Source: Paralichthys olivaceus (Eukaryota; Chordata; Actinopteri; Pleuronectiformes; Paralichthyidae). From it: a DNA stretch of 64,000 nucleotides. Position 1 is the stretch's first letter. Each line of letters begins with the position of its first letter. The notes beneath the pieces were generated by a model. That model was not told the origin of the DNA. It saw nothing but the letters and a program-made list of their open reading frames with translations, and ran no database searches. This document shows positions 1 to 12,700 of this stretch, one piece after another. The DNA lies in assembly GCF_024713975.1 (NCBI RefSeq), contig NC_091102.1:10669001-10733000 (forward strand). Reading direction: 5' to 3'. Made by a program: the position numbers and the translations under genes.

Positions 1-1962
1 TGTCCTAATCATAACATGAGATCCATTAATGAGCTGTTGTGTGAGCTTTCCATCATATCACACTGTCACCAGATGATTCCACAGTCAAGAATAAAGATTG
101 AGCCACAGCTGTTAAGTAAACATGGATCACAAGTCCTTTCATGTGACTTCAACTTTACAACCACCACTGTATATCCCCACACCCCACCCCAGAGCCCCAA
201 CACCCTGAACTGATAACAGTCACTATTGTACATCTGATTAAGTGATTTAGGTGACAAGAGAAAATAAATTAGATTATTGGAACAAGAGAATAGGAAAAGA
301 AAGAGAAAAAGAAGTTACATTATCTTGATTAAGTTTCCTCTGAAAAATCAAAATCCAAAAGTCCATATCATGTGAGCGTGTTATTAAAGATCATGTCATG
401 TGATGCTAAGCTCTCATGAAGTGGGGCTGTATGCAGGAGCGTTACTCTAGTGACCTCATTACAATAGAAATGATCTGGGAGCAGAACAAAGTACTTTTGG
501 AAATCACGTAACCATGGCGGCATTAGTTCTCCTTAAATAGACATGAGGGTCGGTCATTCATTTTTAGTTAGGTAAGACCTTTGTTTGTTTACTGAAGCCT
601 GCATCAAACTTTAAATCTGACCCATCATGAGTTTGTTTACTCCTCTGATTAATCAACTGTATCTGACTCTTTAGAAACTGGCCTCCGGAGGAGAATGCAA
701 ACCAGCCAGAGGCGAGCTGAGGCAGCGTGTCGACAATGAGCGAGATTGTGTTGGCAGAGCGGCGCAGGAAGAGATGACGTATTTGACAATTTTCACATCG
801 CTTTTGAAATGTATTCAGAGCGGTTCAGAGGGGGTTCGACCTCAGCGGTTATAAACAAAGAGCAGCACTGTGTGAAAATCCCAGTAGATTACACTCAACA
901 GCTCACAGCTTGTGTAACATATTATTCTGGATATTATGTAAATTGCAAGTGGCTAAAACTTCCCAGACAAAAGGATTTTTATAGTTAAACCACTCTTTCT
1001 GTTCTCCAGTCTCTCCATTAAACTGATGTTTGTTTTCTCTTTTTGTTACAGAAATACACTCCTGTCTTTTGATATGCTAACAAGCAGGCGGCATGATGGT
1101 GAGAGCCTGCTCGTCCAGATGTCCACCAATCTCTCTGCTCTGCGTAATTTTGAATGATTTGATATTCATGACCTGCTGATTTGAAAACTGCCTGCAGCCA
1201 AAAAGCCTTGTGTGGATGAAATATAAATTCATATACATTTCTATCTGCTGGCTTGTTGTTCATGCAGCAATCAGTGTCAATCATTTTTGCCTTTGCCACC
1301 TGCCATAACACCATAATACTGCTGCACAAGAAACACATTTAATTTGACCGCTGTTTTTTTAAAGAATAATTCCAGGTAATTTTAAATTGTATTTTGTTTT
1401 GACATGTGTTGCAAATAAATCAATTGGTTGAGAAGTTAATTGATGTGATCTGTGAACACAACAGCATTGTTAAAATGTTAAAACGACAAAGTCAATACTC
1501 ATGAGGCAGAGAAACAACAATTTACTCAAGCCAACAGTTTAACCCTGTTGGAGGTAAAACCAAAATGATTAAGAACCAGTACTGTCATTAATATTTATTC
1601 CTCACCTGTATTGTATTCAAGGTGTGAAGACCAGAATAAGAGCTGATAATAAGAATAACTCAGAGGTGATAAAAACAAGCTGCAGGAGGTGACTGTTCAG
1701 AGCTCAGGCTGATGTGTGAATATAACACAGTGTGTCTGCTGCTGTTCAGGAGGAGAACCTGTTCTGAGCTCAGTAAAAACTCCCTGTCTGTTTTTCTTGA
1801 TGTTTTTTTTACTTGTGCCATCATTAAATTGATATTTTAATTTGTCCAAAACTGTTTATGTTGTTTACTGTTTATTACATCATCAAAAAATATGTAATCA
1901 GCCTATAGCAGAGCATCGTTCCATTAATCCGGCCCAAAGCACCATGTATCTCAGGACATACA

Positions 1963-2160
1963 GAGTATAGACTTATGTAAAGATGGACGATGTGACCGTC
2001 ACCAGCACAAAATGGCAGCGACCACATCCAAGATATTTTGGCCTGATTTTTGAACAGTGGGAGGAAGTGGAGATGTTTCGTTCATCTTTACACTCACTCA
2101 CCGTCACAAAACAGAAACTCGAAATGGTCATGAATTCAGAACAGAAACTCAAATCAGTTT
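1963..2160 (+). repeat. Interspersed repeat fragment (family A)
   Basis: The segment opens with a tatagact...aaagatgg block and continues with gacgatgtgaccgtcacc. A related block opens the repeat in the chn1 3' UTR near 18070 (tagactgtatataaagatgg). Sequences of this kind recur in percomorph genomes. I cannot assign the class (SINE or MITE) by eye, and the right boundary is approximate. Confidence 0.45.
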
Positions 2161-5100
2161 TTAATCTCAACCACTTCATTGGCTAACAGCAATTTGAATG
2201 CATTAAAGAGGACAAAGGAGTAACACAGTTATTCTTGGGCCTGTTCGTGCAAATCCATTATTACATTAAACACTGAGTGCAGAGAGGAATAGAGACTCTG
2301 CAGGTGATGTTTGATAAGTTTTCAAGGTGATCACAGCCGTCCTGTTCCTTTTGTTACCAAATGTAACAGCTCTCAGACAGACAGCACACGTCTTTGTGCG
2401 ATGAGAATAGAGTCTATCTCCTTCCTCTGTGGTTCACTGCAGAATATGTTCACGTTGCTAAAACCGTCAGACATTTTAATGAGCTGAGCCCAGAATACTT
2501 TCAGGGATGATTAGGGTTGCAGGCTACTTTGCCACAGCTCTGGAGAGCTCTGTCTTGCAGTGTTACATAATTAGTTCTCTTTTTTGTTTTCTTTTTTAGT
2601 CATGTTTTTTTCCAGTCCTCTCTGCAAAACTGAGATATCTTTTAAGATGTATTTCTTTTAATGCTCTGTTCCTGAGTAAAGCAATACGTTTTCAGTGTAG
2701 AGCAGTTTAAAGTGCACTAATCAAATTATGCATACATCAGTGCTTCCCAAATATCTATTAACACAGCGTCCTCCTGGGACTAGTCTGCTAATTTCAGTCG
2801 GTGAGATAACCAGCGGTGTATAAAAGAAGTCCACCGGCTCAGAAACATTGTTCTCATGGGAACATGGCAACTCTCAACAGATGTTGTTCTCCTGCAGCCA
2901 GTGAAACATAATAAGAGACAATATGGTCAACACTCCACAGGTTTGTGTCCTCTTCAGCCGGAGCAGACAGCGAGCAGATTTCTGATCAGAGAGTCGAGCC
3001 CTGCTGCTCCGAGGCGACTGTGGACCACCTGTCTGCACACACAGAGCCACAGGGGTTTAACATTTCTATACTCAAACAAAGATTTGTCCATGTATCTTTA
3101 CTATAAGAAGCACATGTTAGAGACTGTCTTCATCGTGACATTCAAAACTGGGAGAAAAATTAAATATGTAAACGCCTTTTCTCAATATTGTGTGACGATT
3201 ATACTGCTGCTTGAATTAACAGTTCAACCTATTCTGCTGCCCACTCAGAGTAACATTTGAAATGACAAAGAAATAAAGTTTTTCAGATTCTGTACATCCA
3301 AACCACTCTGTGTAGACCTCACTTAGAAATGATGGAGAAATAATATTGTATGGAAAATCATTATCAAAAAGGGGTGAAGCTCAAACCATTAAAATCAGGT
3401 TAGTGCTTTATTTCACAAGTTGATTCTCTCCTTATATTCTTCTAATAGTATCTTGGTAGTTTCTTTGAAATACATGTGTTATATAATACCAGAGGGAATA
3501 CGATTAGAAGCTGCAGTTTTAGTTGTGTTGAGTTTGAAAACAGCTGAGGTGAGCAGTGATACCCAGTGGAACTGCTTCATTTAAAAAAAGTCAATATTAA
3601 ATACATTTTGACTTGTAATTTGAGGCTTGATTCTTACTGTATATCGACGTGTGTGCTGTTTTGGATGTTGAATTGTATACACCTTTGGTTACTGGCTTTG
3701 AGATGTAACCCAGTTAAGCGTTTATACAGCAAATATCTAACTAGCACATACCTTTGAATTATAGACTTTATTTGTATCTTGCCCCAGGATATATCTGAAG
3801 AATATCATGTGTGGGAATGAAATAGTTCAAATGTCTTTCAGGATTTCTTTAATCTGTTCTTGCTCTGGTTCAAATGCCAGATGCTGATCCACATGTGTTT
3901 ACTGAGTGTAAATGTTCCTTTGTGCAGCGTCCGATGACTCTTATGTGATGAGAACAGAAATGACCTCTGACCTGGTGCCTGTTATTCACACGTTATGACC
4001 AGAGCTGATTGTGTAAGAGATGCTCATGAAGACTCTCTGTCCTATAGGAGGCTGCAGGGTTCAGCCTTTCTCTCTCCAGGGATGTGGAGGAGGAAGGTAC
4101 AGTTACATAAGAGTGAATTATATATATAATTAGAATATACTGTGGCAGCTTTATCCATCTCTGATCCCAGAACAGTGTGATGTGATGTTCTGATTCATGG
4201 ATGCTCACACAGGGAGCTTTTCTAATGCATATAAAATGTTACTTCTCTTTCACAAACGTGATTTCACTTTTCAGAACAGTGAATGTTACGTTAATCTCGG
4301 ATGTGTTTTTAAATTGATTTACTGGCATAAAGACAAAACTAATCTGGAAAGATGATGCCACCAAATAATTGTATCTAATTTAGCTGTTTTTAAATCAGGA
4401 CATTTCAGGACAATAGTGGGAGACTTGAAGAAGAAGACTTAGTTATTTCTTTGATAATAATAATATAATATAATGTCAATCTGTACAGAGCTGGAGCTTG
4501 TGGTTAACACAGCCCAACAAGACTGAAAGCTGGGGCTAGCAGCTAACATGGCTAAGCTCCATGGTAAACAACGAACCTACAATCATCTGTAACACTTTGC
4601 TGTTAACACATTTAATCTTCATAAATCAATTCAATGCAAAGTATTTAACATAAAGGACTTTTTTTCATTTAAATTGCAGTTAAATGTGACTTTATCTAAA
4701 AATTCTAACAACATATTATCAGCAAATCCTTTGCTGCTGCAAAATAAATAAACTCAACCTCTTTATTTTCCCTGTTTATAGTATTTGCTCTACTTTTCTA
4801 TTAAAGCACCTAAAGGACAGAATAAATATTTCAGGCATTAACTAAATCACTCTGTCCTGTTGTCATCACGCTGTTGCCAAAATAGCTGATGCACAATGAG
4901 TCATTCATCAAGCTCCAACCACAGCAATTCACGCTGTTGTTGGGGGGGGGGGGCTGCTCTCCACAGATTCACACAGAGATAAAGGAGCACTCGAGCCTTT
5001 TAATTATTCTTCACGACCATTTGTCATTCCATATAACACACAGTCGTTCTTCATAAAAGCAGGTGATTTCCTTCATCGTGACCAAATTGTCTCTCGAGAT

Positions 5101-5227
5101 AAGATTAATGGCAGAATGTCTACTTGACTGTCTCTAGCTGTGAGGTTTGGTTGTAAATTCATCACTAATACATGATAAAAATATATAAATTGATAGTTGA
5201 AGACTTTAATTTAATTTAATTTCTTAA

Positions 5228-5543
5228 AGGTTTAGTGTGTTGGATTTAGTGACATGTATTGGTAAAGTTGCATGTTGCAACTGAATACCCATCACCTCAC
5301 CCTGCCCTTCCATGACAGAGAACCTGTGGTAGCCTTCAGTTATAGTCATACAAAACTCAAAAGGTGTGGAGTTTGTCCAGTCTGGGCTACTGTAAAAAAC
5401 ATGGCAGCCTCCCCAGTGAGGACCTGCCCCTGATGTAAACATAAAGTATTTGAATTTAGATGATTAGACAAGGGTGAAAGTTTTTATATTCAATTTCTGC
5501 CAATTGATCCTTTTCAGCTAAATCTTACGCACTGGACCTTTAA
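5228..5543 (+). repeat. Interspersed repeat (family B, short non-autonomous type)
   Basis: It starts aggtttagtgtgttggattt and ends cttacgcactggaccttta, the two ends forming imperfect complements (a MITE-like arrangement). A degraded copy in the opposite orientation lies at about 61480-61752, and a weaker relative at about 38075-38235. The internal block gtccagtctgggctactgta is recognisable in the first two copies. No transposase is encoded. The class is inferred from terminal structure only. Confidence 0.6.
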
Positions 5544-6049
5544 AACCACCAGTACAATTCAGGGTACAGACTTTTTGTCGTATGTGTGACAGCAGGGATT
5601 TCATCACTAATTTGCTTCCACATCATTGAAGCAATGAGTTACTGTTATATCCCACACTATGTAGTATTTTCAGACTACAATATTAATGCTTCAGCTTTAT
5701 ACCATAGGTCTATCAGCACTGGTTCCCTCAGTTGGAACAATATTTCTTGATTTCAATTGATTTTTAAATTCAATCACTGTTCATGCAGGTTTTTATTGTT
5801 AAAGAGGAAAATGGTTTAAATCCACAGCTAGAAAAGCAGCTGCGACCTTAACCTCACACTACATTGTGAAGCATGTGAGTGTGGAGGCTCAGACCTTGCT
5901 GCACCAAGAGTTAACCCTGATAGCAAGCCACCATACATCACTGTCAAAGCACAGACCGGTCCAGCTTCACACAGGTAATCTATTTGTCCCAGTAACTATG
6001 ATGTCATTTCTTCCTGGTTTCTCACTAGCCCAGCAAAATAACCACATTT

Positions 6050-6050
<1 letters not shown>

Positions 6051-6106
<56 letters not shown>

Positions 6107-6107
6107 A
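6051..6107. repeat. Compound (CT)n(CA)n microsatellite
   Basis: A CT run of about 32 bases passes directly into a CA run of about 26 bases. It lies in non-coding DNA and creates a spurious Ser-Leu/His-Thr frame. Confidence 0.98.
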
Positions 6108-9100
6108 AACATGCACATACAATGTCACTATAGTGTACTCATACCTGGACCGACATTTTTGCTCTTTCTGTATTTTAAACATTAGTTTTTTCATTGTATC
6201 ATATAATTATTATTATAATTAATAACCAAAAACAGTGTGTAATATACTGTGTAATGTGTAATTTCATTTAGTCAGGTGCAATTTCCTAATGTCTGTTGGT
6301 TTAGCTTTTATAGCTACTTGGTAACGTTGCTCTAATGTACACTAAAATGATGCATATGTTATGTTCTATCTTTCTACGTTTCTGAATGACATTGTGCTTT
6401 TTTCCCCAAATCCCTTATCGAATGCTTATGTAATGAATGTTTGTTTTACGTTTTATTTGCTGCATTTTAAATAGGGTGTAGAAGTAATGCTGACTTTAAT
6501 CTGTCCTGGTTATTTCATACATTTCACACAGTATGTTATGTACAGCTCCAGTGAAAGCTCTCAGTGTGCAGTCTTCCCAGTCGCTGACATAACTCCTCTA
6601 TATTCTTGGACCTCATCTCGACCTCTTCGCTCTCACACTCCTCATCCTGCTCTACATTCTGCTTATGTAACGTTACATAACTTAATGATTTGCTGCTTTT
6701 CCCAAGGATGAAGTCGGTGGATCAGGAGATTTGACATCAATTCAAAAGCTTTTAGTGTTGAATGCTGCTGAAACTTGTTGTGATGTTTTGCTTTAGCTGT
6801 GAACTGACGTTATTTAACCCCAACAAAGTGTGTTATGTGAGAGATGGGGATGGAAATCGTTGCCCTGAGAGTCCGAGTGGATACGTACCAATGTCCTCTT
6901 AATGGATCCTCATGTCTTTGCTGGGTCAGCTGTGCATTAGAGGAAATGTTCCTAACCCACAGAAATAGTCAGCACAATGTTCAGCAGCTTAATGGATCAA
7001 AGGAGGGAGGGGGGGGAATAAAGTTTAAGCAAAGAATGTGAAAGTTTGAGGCTACATTCTTACCTTGAATTTGAAAATGGCTTTTTCACACAAAAATGAT
7101 CTCTGTCCACACAAGCTGTTTGGCTCTGTATCAGTTTTGATCCCCATCCATGCCAACACACCTGAAAACACACACTGGTCTTGTGCATGCTGTCTACACA
7201 GGAGCTGCTTGAATAATAGCTCATCTCCCCTTATGTGTGTAGTTGTGTTATTGTAGATTGCAAAATGTACCTGCACTACAGTTAGTGTAGCAAAGACAAC
7301 AGAGTCAGCAACACTTCTAATGGATTATTTTACATTCACATCTGATATGAGCCTGAAGAATCAGGTTGCAAGAGTCTATGTTTTTGTTCCAAACACCTCA
7401 GTTTCTGTCCTTCCAGATCAAAACGCAGCTCGAGAGTTTTCAAAATAAAACGAGGCCGGCAGCGTTTCTAAACATCTCTGTTTCAGTGACTCTAAAAGTC
7501 TAGTGTTGATGTAGCCTGAGACTTTGTCCTAGTTTCTTCCTCAAATCAGTTTAAAAGCTTATAATAGCAAGACTGAACTGAAGCACAAATCCTACAAGAG
7601 GCACGAGCCAAACTCTCAGATCAGCTCAGATGATCAGGCTGGACACAGATGGACGTTGCAGAGATGTAAAGAGATACCGCTCCGTATACATCCGTCCTCT
7701 AGAGTCCCATCTCTGGACATGTTTTGGAAACAAGCAAATCAATCAGTGTCAATTAGAGCTGCGTTCAAAGTAAACCACATCCTGGGAGTCAGACGCTCAT
7801 TCTGCACTTAACAGCAGGCAACACAATTAGGCCTCAGCAAACCCCTCTAAAGTGCTCCGGGTCTGAGCGGATGAAGCGGCGCAAATAAAAGGCTCTTATT
7901 GTCCTTTTATCTCCACCGCTCTCAGGTGCAGGAGAAGAGGGAAGCTGCACGGGGAAGCTCCTGCGTTTCCCATCTTTCATGTTCCTGTCAGACATCACAG
8001 TTTGGTGAATGCCATTCTGCATAAGTGCAACGATACTCAAAGCCCCCACGTCTCTGCCCCCCCGCCGCTGTTCATATACATCGTGGTACCTCTCTGCTGA
8101 GGTTCAGGGCAGCAGCACATTACAGCATCTCTCCTCATAGATTTCCTAAGGAGAGCCGGTACAGTCACTTCCTCTCCTGCTGCGCTCCATAAAGGTGAGA
8201 ACACTGCACTTTAGCAGCTGAGTCTAAATCAGGCTCAGAGACGTGGGAGCATAATCACATCTGACTCGAAGTGTGAAACACAGAAGCTGGTTGCGGATCC
8301 GTTCTCCCACATCACCCTGTGTGACGCTATATTTGATACTTCATTTGCATACACATAACACGATGCTCGGTTGGTGTGAACATCAAGGAGCTGAACCTTC
8401 AGACAAAGACAGACAAAGACTCTGTTTCTAAATTCATTATTGTATATTTTATGTATTTTTTTTAAGATGGGAGGAATTGCTGGTGTCATTGAATATAGAT
8501 ATTTCAAAATGATTGAACTGATTGTTATATGAAATCTAAAATGATTGTTTCTGATTCCTTTAGGGGCGATATTTACATTGTTTATTGGTTCAGGCATCGT
8601 AAACAACAAAGCATGTTTCATACACAAGGAAAAATTCAAAGTGTTTCACATAATCTTGAAAAAACACTGAGAAAAATCATTAAAGGGATAAAAAATATAC
8701 ATGCATCTTCTCAAGCAGAGCGCTGGTATGTGACCGTCATTGGTGAATAAATGCATACAGCTGTTTCATCATGGATGATTTGATTAAAATGCAATATTCT
8801 ATGTTTCTCCTTGTTTGTTATTTCATGACTTTTTCTTTTTCTTTCCATCCAGATGAAGCTAAAAATCAAAGAATATATTTGATCTGAATGGAAGCTGGAG
8901 CACCACTCTGTATGAAAAGGTGGGTAAATATCGATGACCTCACATGTTTCCTGGGTGCTTGGTGCTTTGGCGTTCTCTCTCTTTTGTGGTCCCGGCCAGT
9001 TTCTGTGGCAACATGATTTTGAAAATAGCTCCCCTCTCTCTCTCTCTTTAACGGCCCACTGCTGTCGCAAGTTCCTGCTGGCTGCAGCCCACTCCTGATG

Positions 9101-9492
9101 CATGACTCATTCATTGCTCATTATCATCCCACTCTCAGTTCATCCTAACCATACAGCCCCCCCCCCTTTCTCCCTGGCTTGGATATCTGATGGAGATGGT
9201 TGTGTGGGGGGCGGGGTGCATAGTGGCTACCATACAGCCAGTGCATCCATGCTGCTATTGGCTGGTGGGATGCGTTTAATCTGCTGTGACTGCTACAGGG
9301 TCCGCCCCTGCGCTCCTCCCCCTCGCTCTGATTGCCCCGGCAGCAGCATCCGTACACAACACTGTGCCGTCTCTGTTCCAGGGAGAATATCAGCTCTGCA
9401 CAGGGAGGAGAGGATTAGCGCAGCCACTCAGCTCATCTGCATACACACATTCCCAGAGAAGCACATGAGCACCCAGGGCTGCACCTCTTTTG

Positions 9493-9498
9493 TATAAA
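9493..9498 (+). promoter_or_regulatory. chn1: Candidate TATA box of the chn1 alpha1 promoter
   Basis: TATAAA in the context TTTTGTATAAAACC lies 282-287 bases upstream of the alpha1-chimaerin ATG at 9780. A start site about 30 bases downstream would give a 5' UTR of roughly 255 bases. The preceding 400 bases are relatively GC-rich compared with the flank. A separate promoter for the alpha1 isoform is established for CHN1; this exact element is inferred. Confidence 0.55.
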
Positions 9499-9779
9499 AC
9501 CTGGCACCCCTACTACACAGGGCTCCACTTGATCCACTGTCACTGCTGTGAGAGGATTTAATAAGGACCACTGTTTTACTTTTTCTTTTTTGGACTCCAG
9601 ACTCTTTTTATCATTTTAATTGCTGTTCTGTGATGTCTCTGTTTAACTGGGACAATGCAAGTAATATCGTTTGATGCAGACTTGCTCTGAGCATCAAGGA
9701 GCTTCACCTTCATCCTTTCTACTTTTCTACTGGATTTGTTCCGTGATCTTGTTTGGGAAACTGCAGCAGCAGAAGCAGA

Positions 9780-12700
9780 ATGCCATCCAGAGAGTCCTAC
9801 GAGGTTCACAAGGAGGATAAGTCCCTGGTGCAAAAGGCCAAGCGAGAGGCCAATCAGGAGGATATTCTGGCTGCCGCTCTGGGGATGAGGATGGGGCCAC
9901 AGAAACCTCCAGCCGCTTTCTGGCAGCCACTTAAACTGTTCGCCTATTCACAGCTCACCTCACTGGTGCGCAGAGCGACACTGAGGGAGAGCGACCGGAC
10001 GCCCAAATCTGAGAAAGTCCACAACTTCAAGGTGAGGCCAAATCTGCTCAAAGAACTCTTGTCAGCTGTTGCATCTCCAAAAAATGTTTCATTTAATTTC
10101 GTCATATGGGGCCTGAGGGCTACTGCTCATGCTTCCCTTGAGGTAGATGGAACCAGAGGGGGGTGGTGTGTTACTGAGCAGAAGAGAGATTGAAAAACAG
10201 AGCTGTATGGGTCTGTCCAGTGAGCCTTCATCAAAAGAAAATCTGTCGGGTGGTCGGTGGTCCACTGCTGTTAGTTTTGAGCACCAGATGGACAGATTAG
10301 GCCGAGCGAGAGGGGAAACAGTGGAGGAGTATATCCCTGTTTGGCTCACGCTGACTCTCCTAGTTTGGCTGGTTAATGGGATGGAGAGCAGGGGGTGATA
10401 TATTACCTTCAAGGCTTTCAAACTGCTGATGCTCACTGGTCTGTCTCTGCTGCTTTGTTCCCTCACAGTGCTGAATGTTGCTTTTTACAACAGTTCCTGT
10501 GTTTTAAAGCTCACACAACCAAGGAGGGGCTTAACATGTGTGTGAGTTTATAATAAAGATACAATAAGACTTCAATAACGTGTGAAATCTTTTAACTTCA
10601 AAACTTTTCAGAGTAAGCTCCTGGCAAACAAATTGATGAACATATTGAACTTTATTGTTCTCTATATGGCAAAGCTTGGGGCATAAATATGTATTGTGTT
10701 GTCTTCCCTGTTTGAATTATTCAATTGGGTTATGCAGAGATGGCTTTTATTCAACACTATAAAGCAACACTTCAGTTTGACCCCTACATTTTATATCCCA
10801 ACCTCTTATATTAATTACTCTAAGTGAATCCACTAACCAGCTACACTTTAACATTTTTATTACTTATAAAAATGCATGACACAATGATTCAAAAGCAGAA
10901 TAAAGAATAATTACATGATCGTATGCAGTCAAAAAAATATGATTTATATTTTTAGATTCTGTAAACACGAAAATCACTGCTTTTCATTACTGATCATTAC
11001 TTTTTGTGACACAGTGGTTGTGGACAACAGAAAAAGCAGCGTCTCTTTTGCCTGTATCTGTTATTGACTTCATGCAGAAGAACCGGGGGAGTTGTGTGCT
11101 TGCGCTCGCTCCCGCAGGCCTCCCTGATTGGCTGAGCTGTTGTTACCTGGTGGAGAGCAGTGGTTCCCAGCTCTACGCGAGCATCCCGGCTCCTCTTATT
11201 GTCTCCATAGCAAAATTTCCCTGACAACTTCCACCAAATGTCAAAACCCTACTGTGCCATAATGGCCTGGCCTCCCCGTGCTCTGAGACACCCGCCTCAG
11301 TGTTGTCAGTTTGAGGGTCTGTGTATACAACAATCCTCCTCCTCTGCCTCATTTAAGATGGCAGCACCTTCAGGTCTTCGGGCCTGTTGTGAGGAGGATG
11401 AGGTGTCCGTAGAAAGAACTACCTGCTGCTTTGACGCCGCTCTTCATCACTAACGTCCTTCACTGTCCTCCTCTCTGTTGTAGGTCCACACCTTCCGAGG
11501 GCCTCACTGGTGCGAGCACTGTGCCAGCTTCATGTGGGGACTGATGGCCCAGGGGGTCAAATGTGCCGGTACGTGATGTTCTATATGTTAACACATGTCT
11601 TATGTAAACTGCTCAATCATTTCACACAACACTCCCTCATTGCACTCATGTACAAAGTGAGCATTATACTGTATATAGGTTACTTGGTTTTTAGTGCATC
11701 TGGTGCTGGATTATTCCATTTTAATCTGAAATCCCAACAGTGGTTTGTGGATTATGGGTTGTATAACTGACTGATGGACTTGGTGGCTCTATAGATGTGA
11801 TGCAACTGATATGTTTAAGCTGAGTGTTATTTTTGACCCACTTTTTTTTTTCATCGGGCTTGTGAATGGTCAAACACGCAGAAGAATGGATTTTAAGCTA
11901 TGGTGACAAAGTATTGCTCATTTTTCTTATTCACAAATAACAAGTACTCACATCTGTCAGATGATAACAAACATTTTTCAGATAAAAATCAGCAGCAGTA
12001 TGAACCAGAAAACACACACACAACATACGGCTAATTACATCCCATACATCTGAATAAAATTCGGGTTTAAGCTCCAGTCTCTTTAATATGATGAACGAAT
12101 GACACATAGCTCGACAAACAATGAGCCCCTTGTTCCTTAAAAACAATTCAACTCCACTCCAAGAGAATGTTCAGCATTTATAAATATTTCTTTATATGGT
12201 GTGAAAGATTAAATATACTCATATCCAGCTCTGTGACTAAAATAAAATGGTTCCGTTAGATTTGTCTCTTTTCGTGTCAACCAGAGATTTTTATTTTATT
12301 GTATCCATCGTTAGAATTCCTCTCCCTTCCCAGAATAGAGCGATGATGCAGTCTGATGTGTGTTTGATGTTTTATTGATGAAACAAAGTGTGTCACACAA
12401 ATCTGCGGGAGTGCTGATATCAATTATTAACGTCTGGATTTTGAAAGCTGACAATATCAAAATAAAGGGCCCCGTATGTTTGGAGCCCATCTTCCTCCAC
12501 TGGTAGGCCACCATTCCTTCAGACTCAACCACAGCTCCCAGAATCTAGGCCAGCAAGGACTCACATGATGATCAAATTTGCATACCAAAAAAAGTCTTTT
12601 TCCACCGCCCCCTTTCTTCTTTTGAATGTGCAAACTGTTTTTTGGACGAGTGCCAGAAAGCCAGCCTCTGCTTGAGCTTGTTGTGCCACATTTCCTCATC

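Larger units (their letters stand above)
1..9479. other. Non-coding left flank, probably chn1 upstream or intronic DNA
   Basis: I find no exon with recognisable protein similarity here; the open frames are short and unsupported. By human synteny, DNA left of the alpha1-chimaerin promoter should be intron between the upstream alpha2-chimaerin (SH2) exons and the alpha1 start, but none of those SH2 exons was recognised. The stretch is mostly AT-rich unique sequence, with a 12-G run at 4942-4953, two repeat copies (about 1963-2160 and 5228-5543), a CT/CA microsatellite at 6051-6107, and a repeat-poor block at about 7540-8200 that looks like a conserved noncoding element. The intronic assignment is inference. 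Confidence 0.5.

Noticed and set aside
2960-3010. SRFLIRESS frame resembling the SH2 signature of alpha2-chimaerin
   Set aside because: Only a few residues match; the sequence before and after has no SH2 similarity and no suitable splice sites, so it is probably chance.
9102-9497. A 131-codon frame ending at the chn1 TATA box
   Set aside because: No recognisable domain; it lies in the promoter and is absent from known chimaerin proteins.
9753-9779. An N-terminal extension of chn1 reading GNCSSRSR ahead of the ATG, resembling a myristoylation/palmitoylation signal
   Set aside because: The codon at 9753 is TTG, not ATG; the first in-frame ATG is 9780, which matches the human alpha1 start (MPS) and length exactly.
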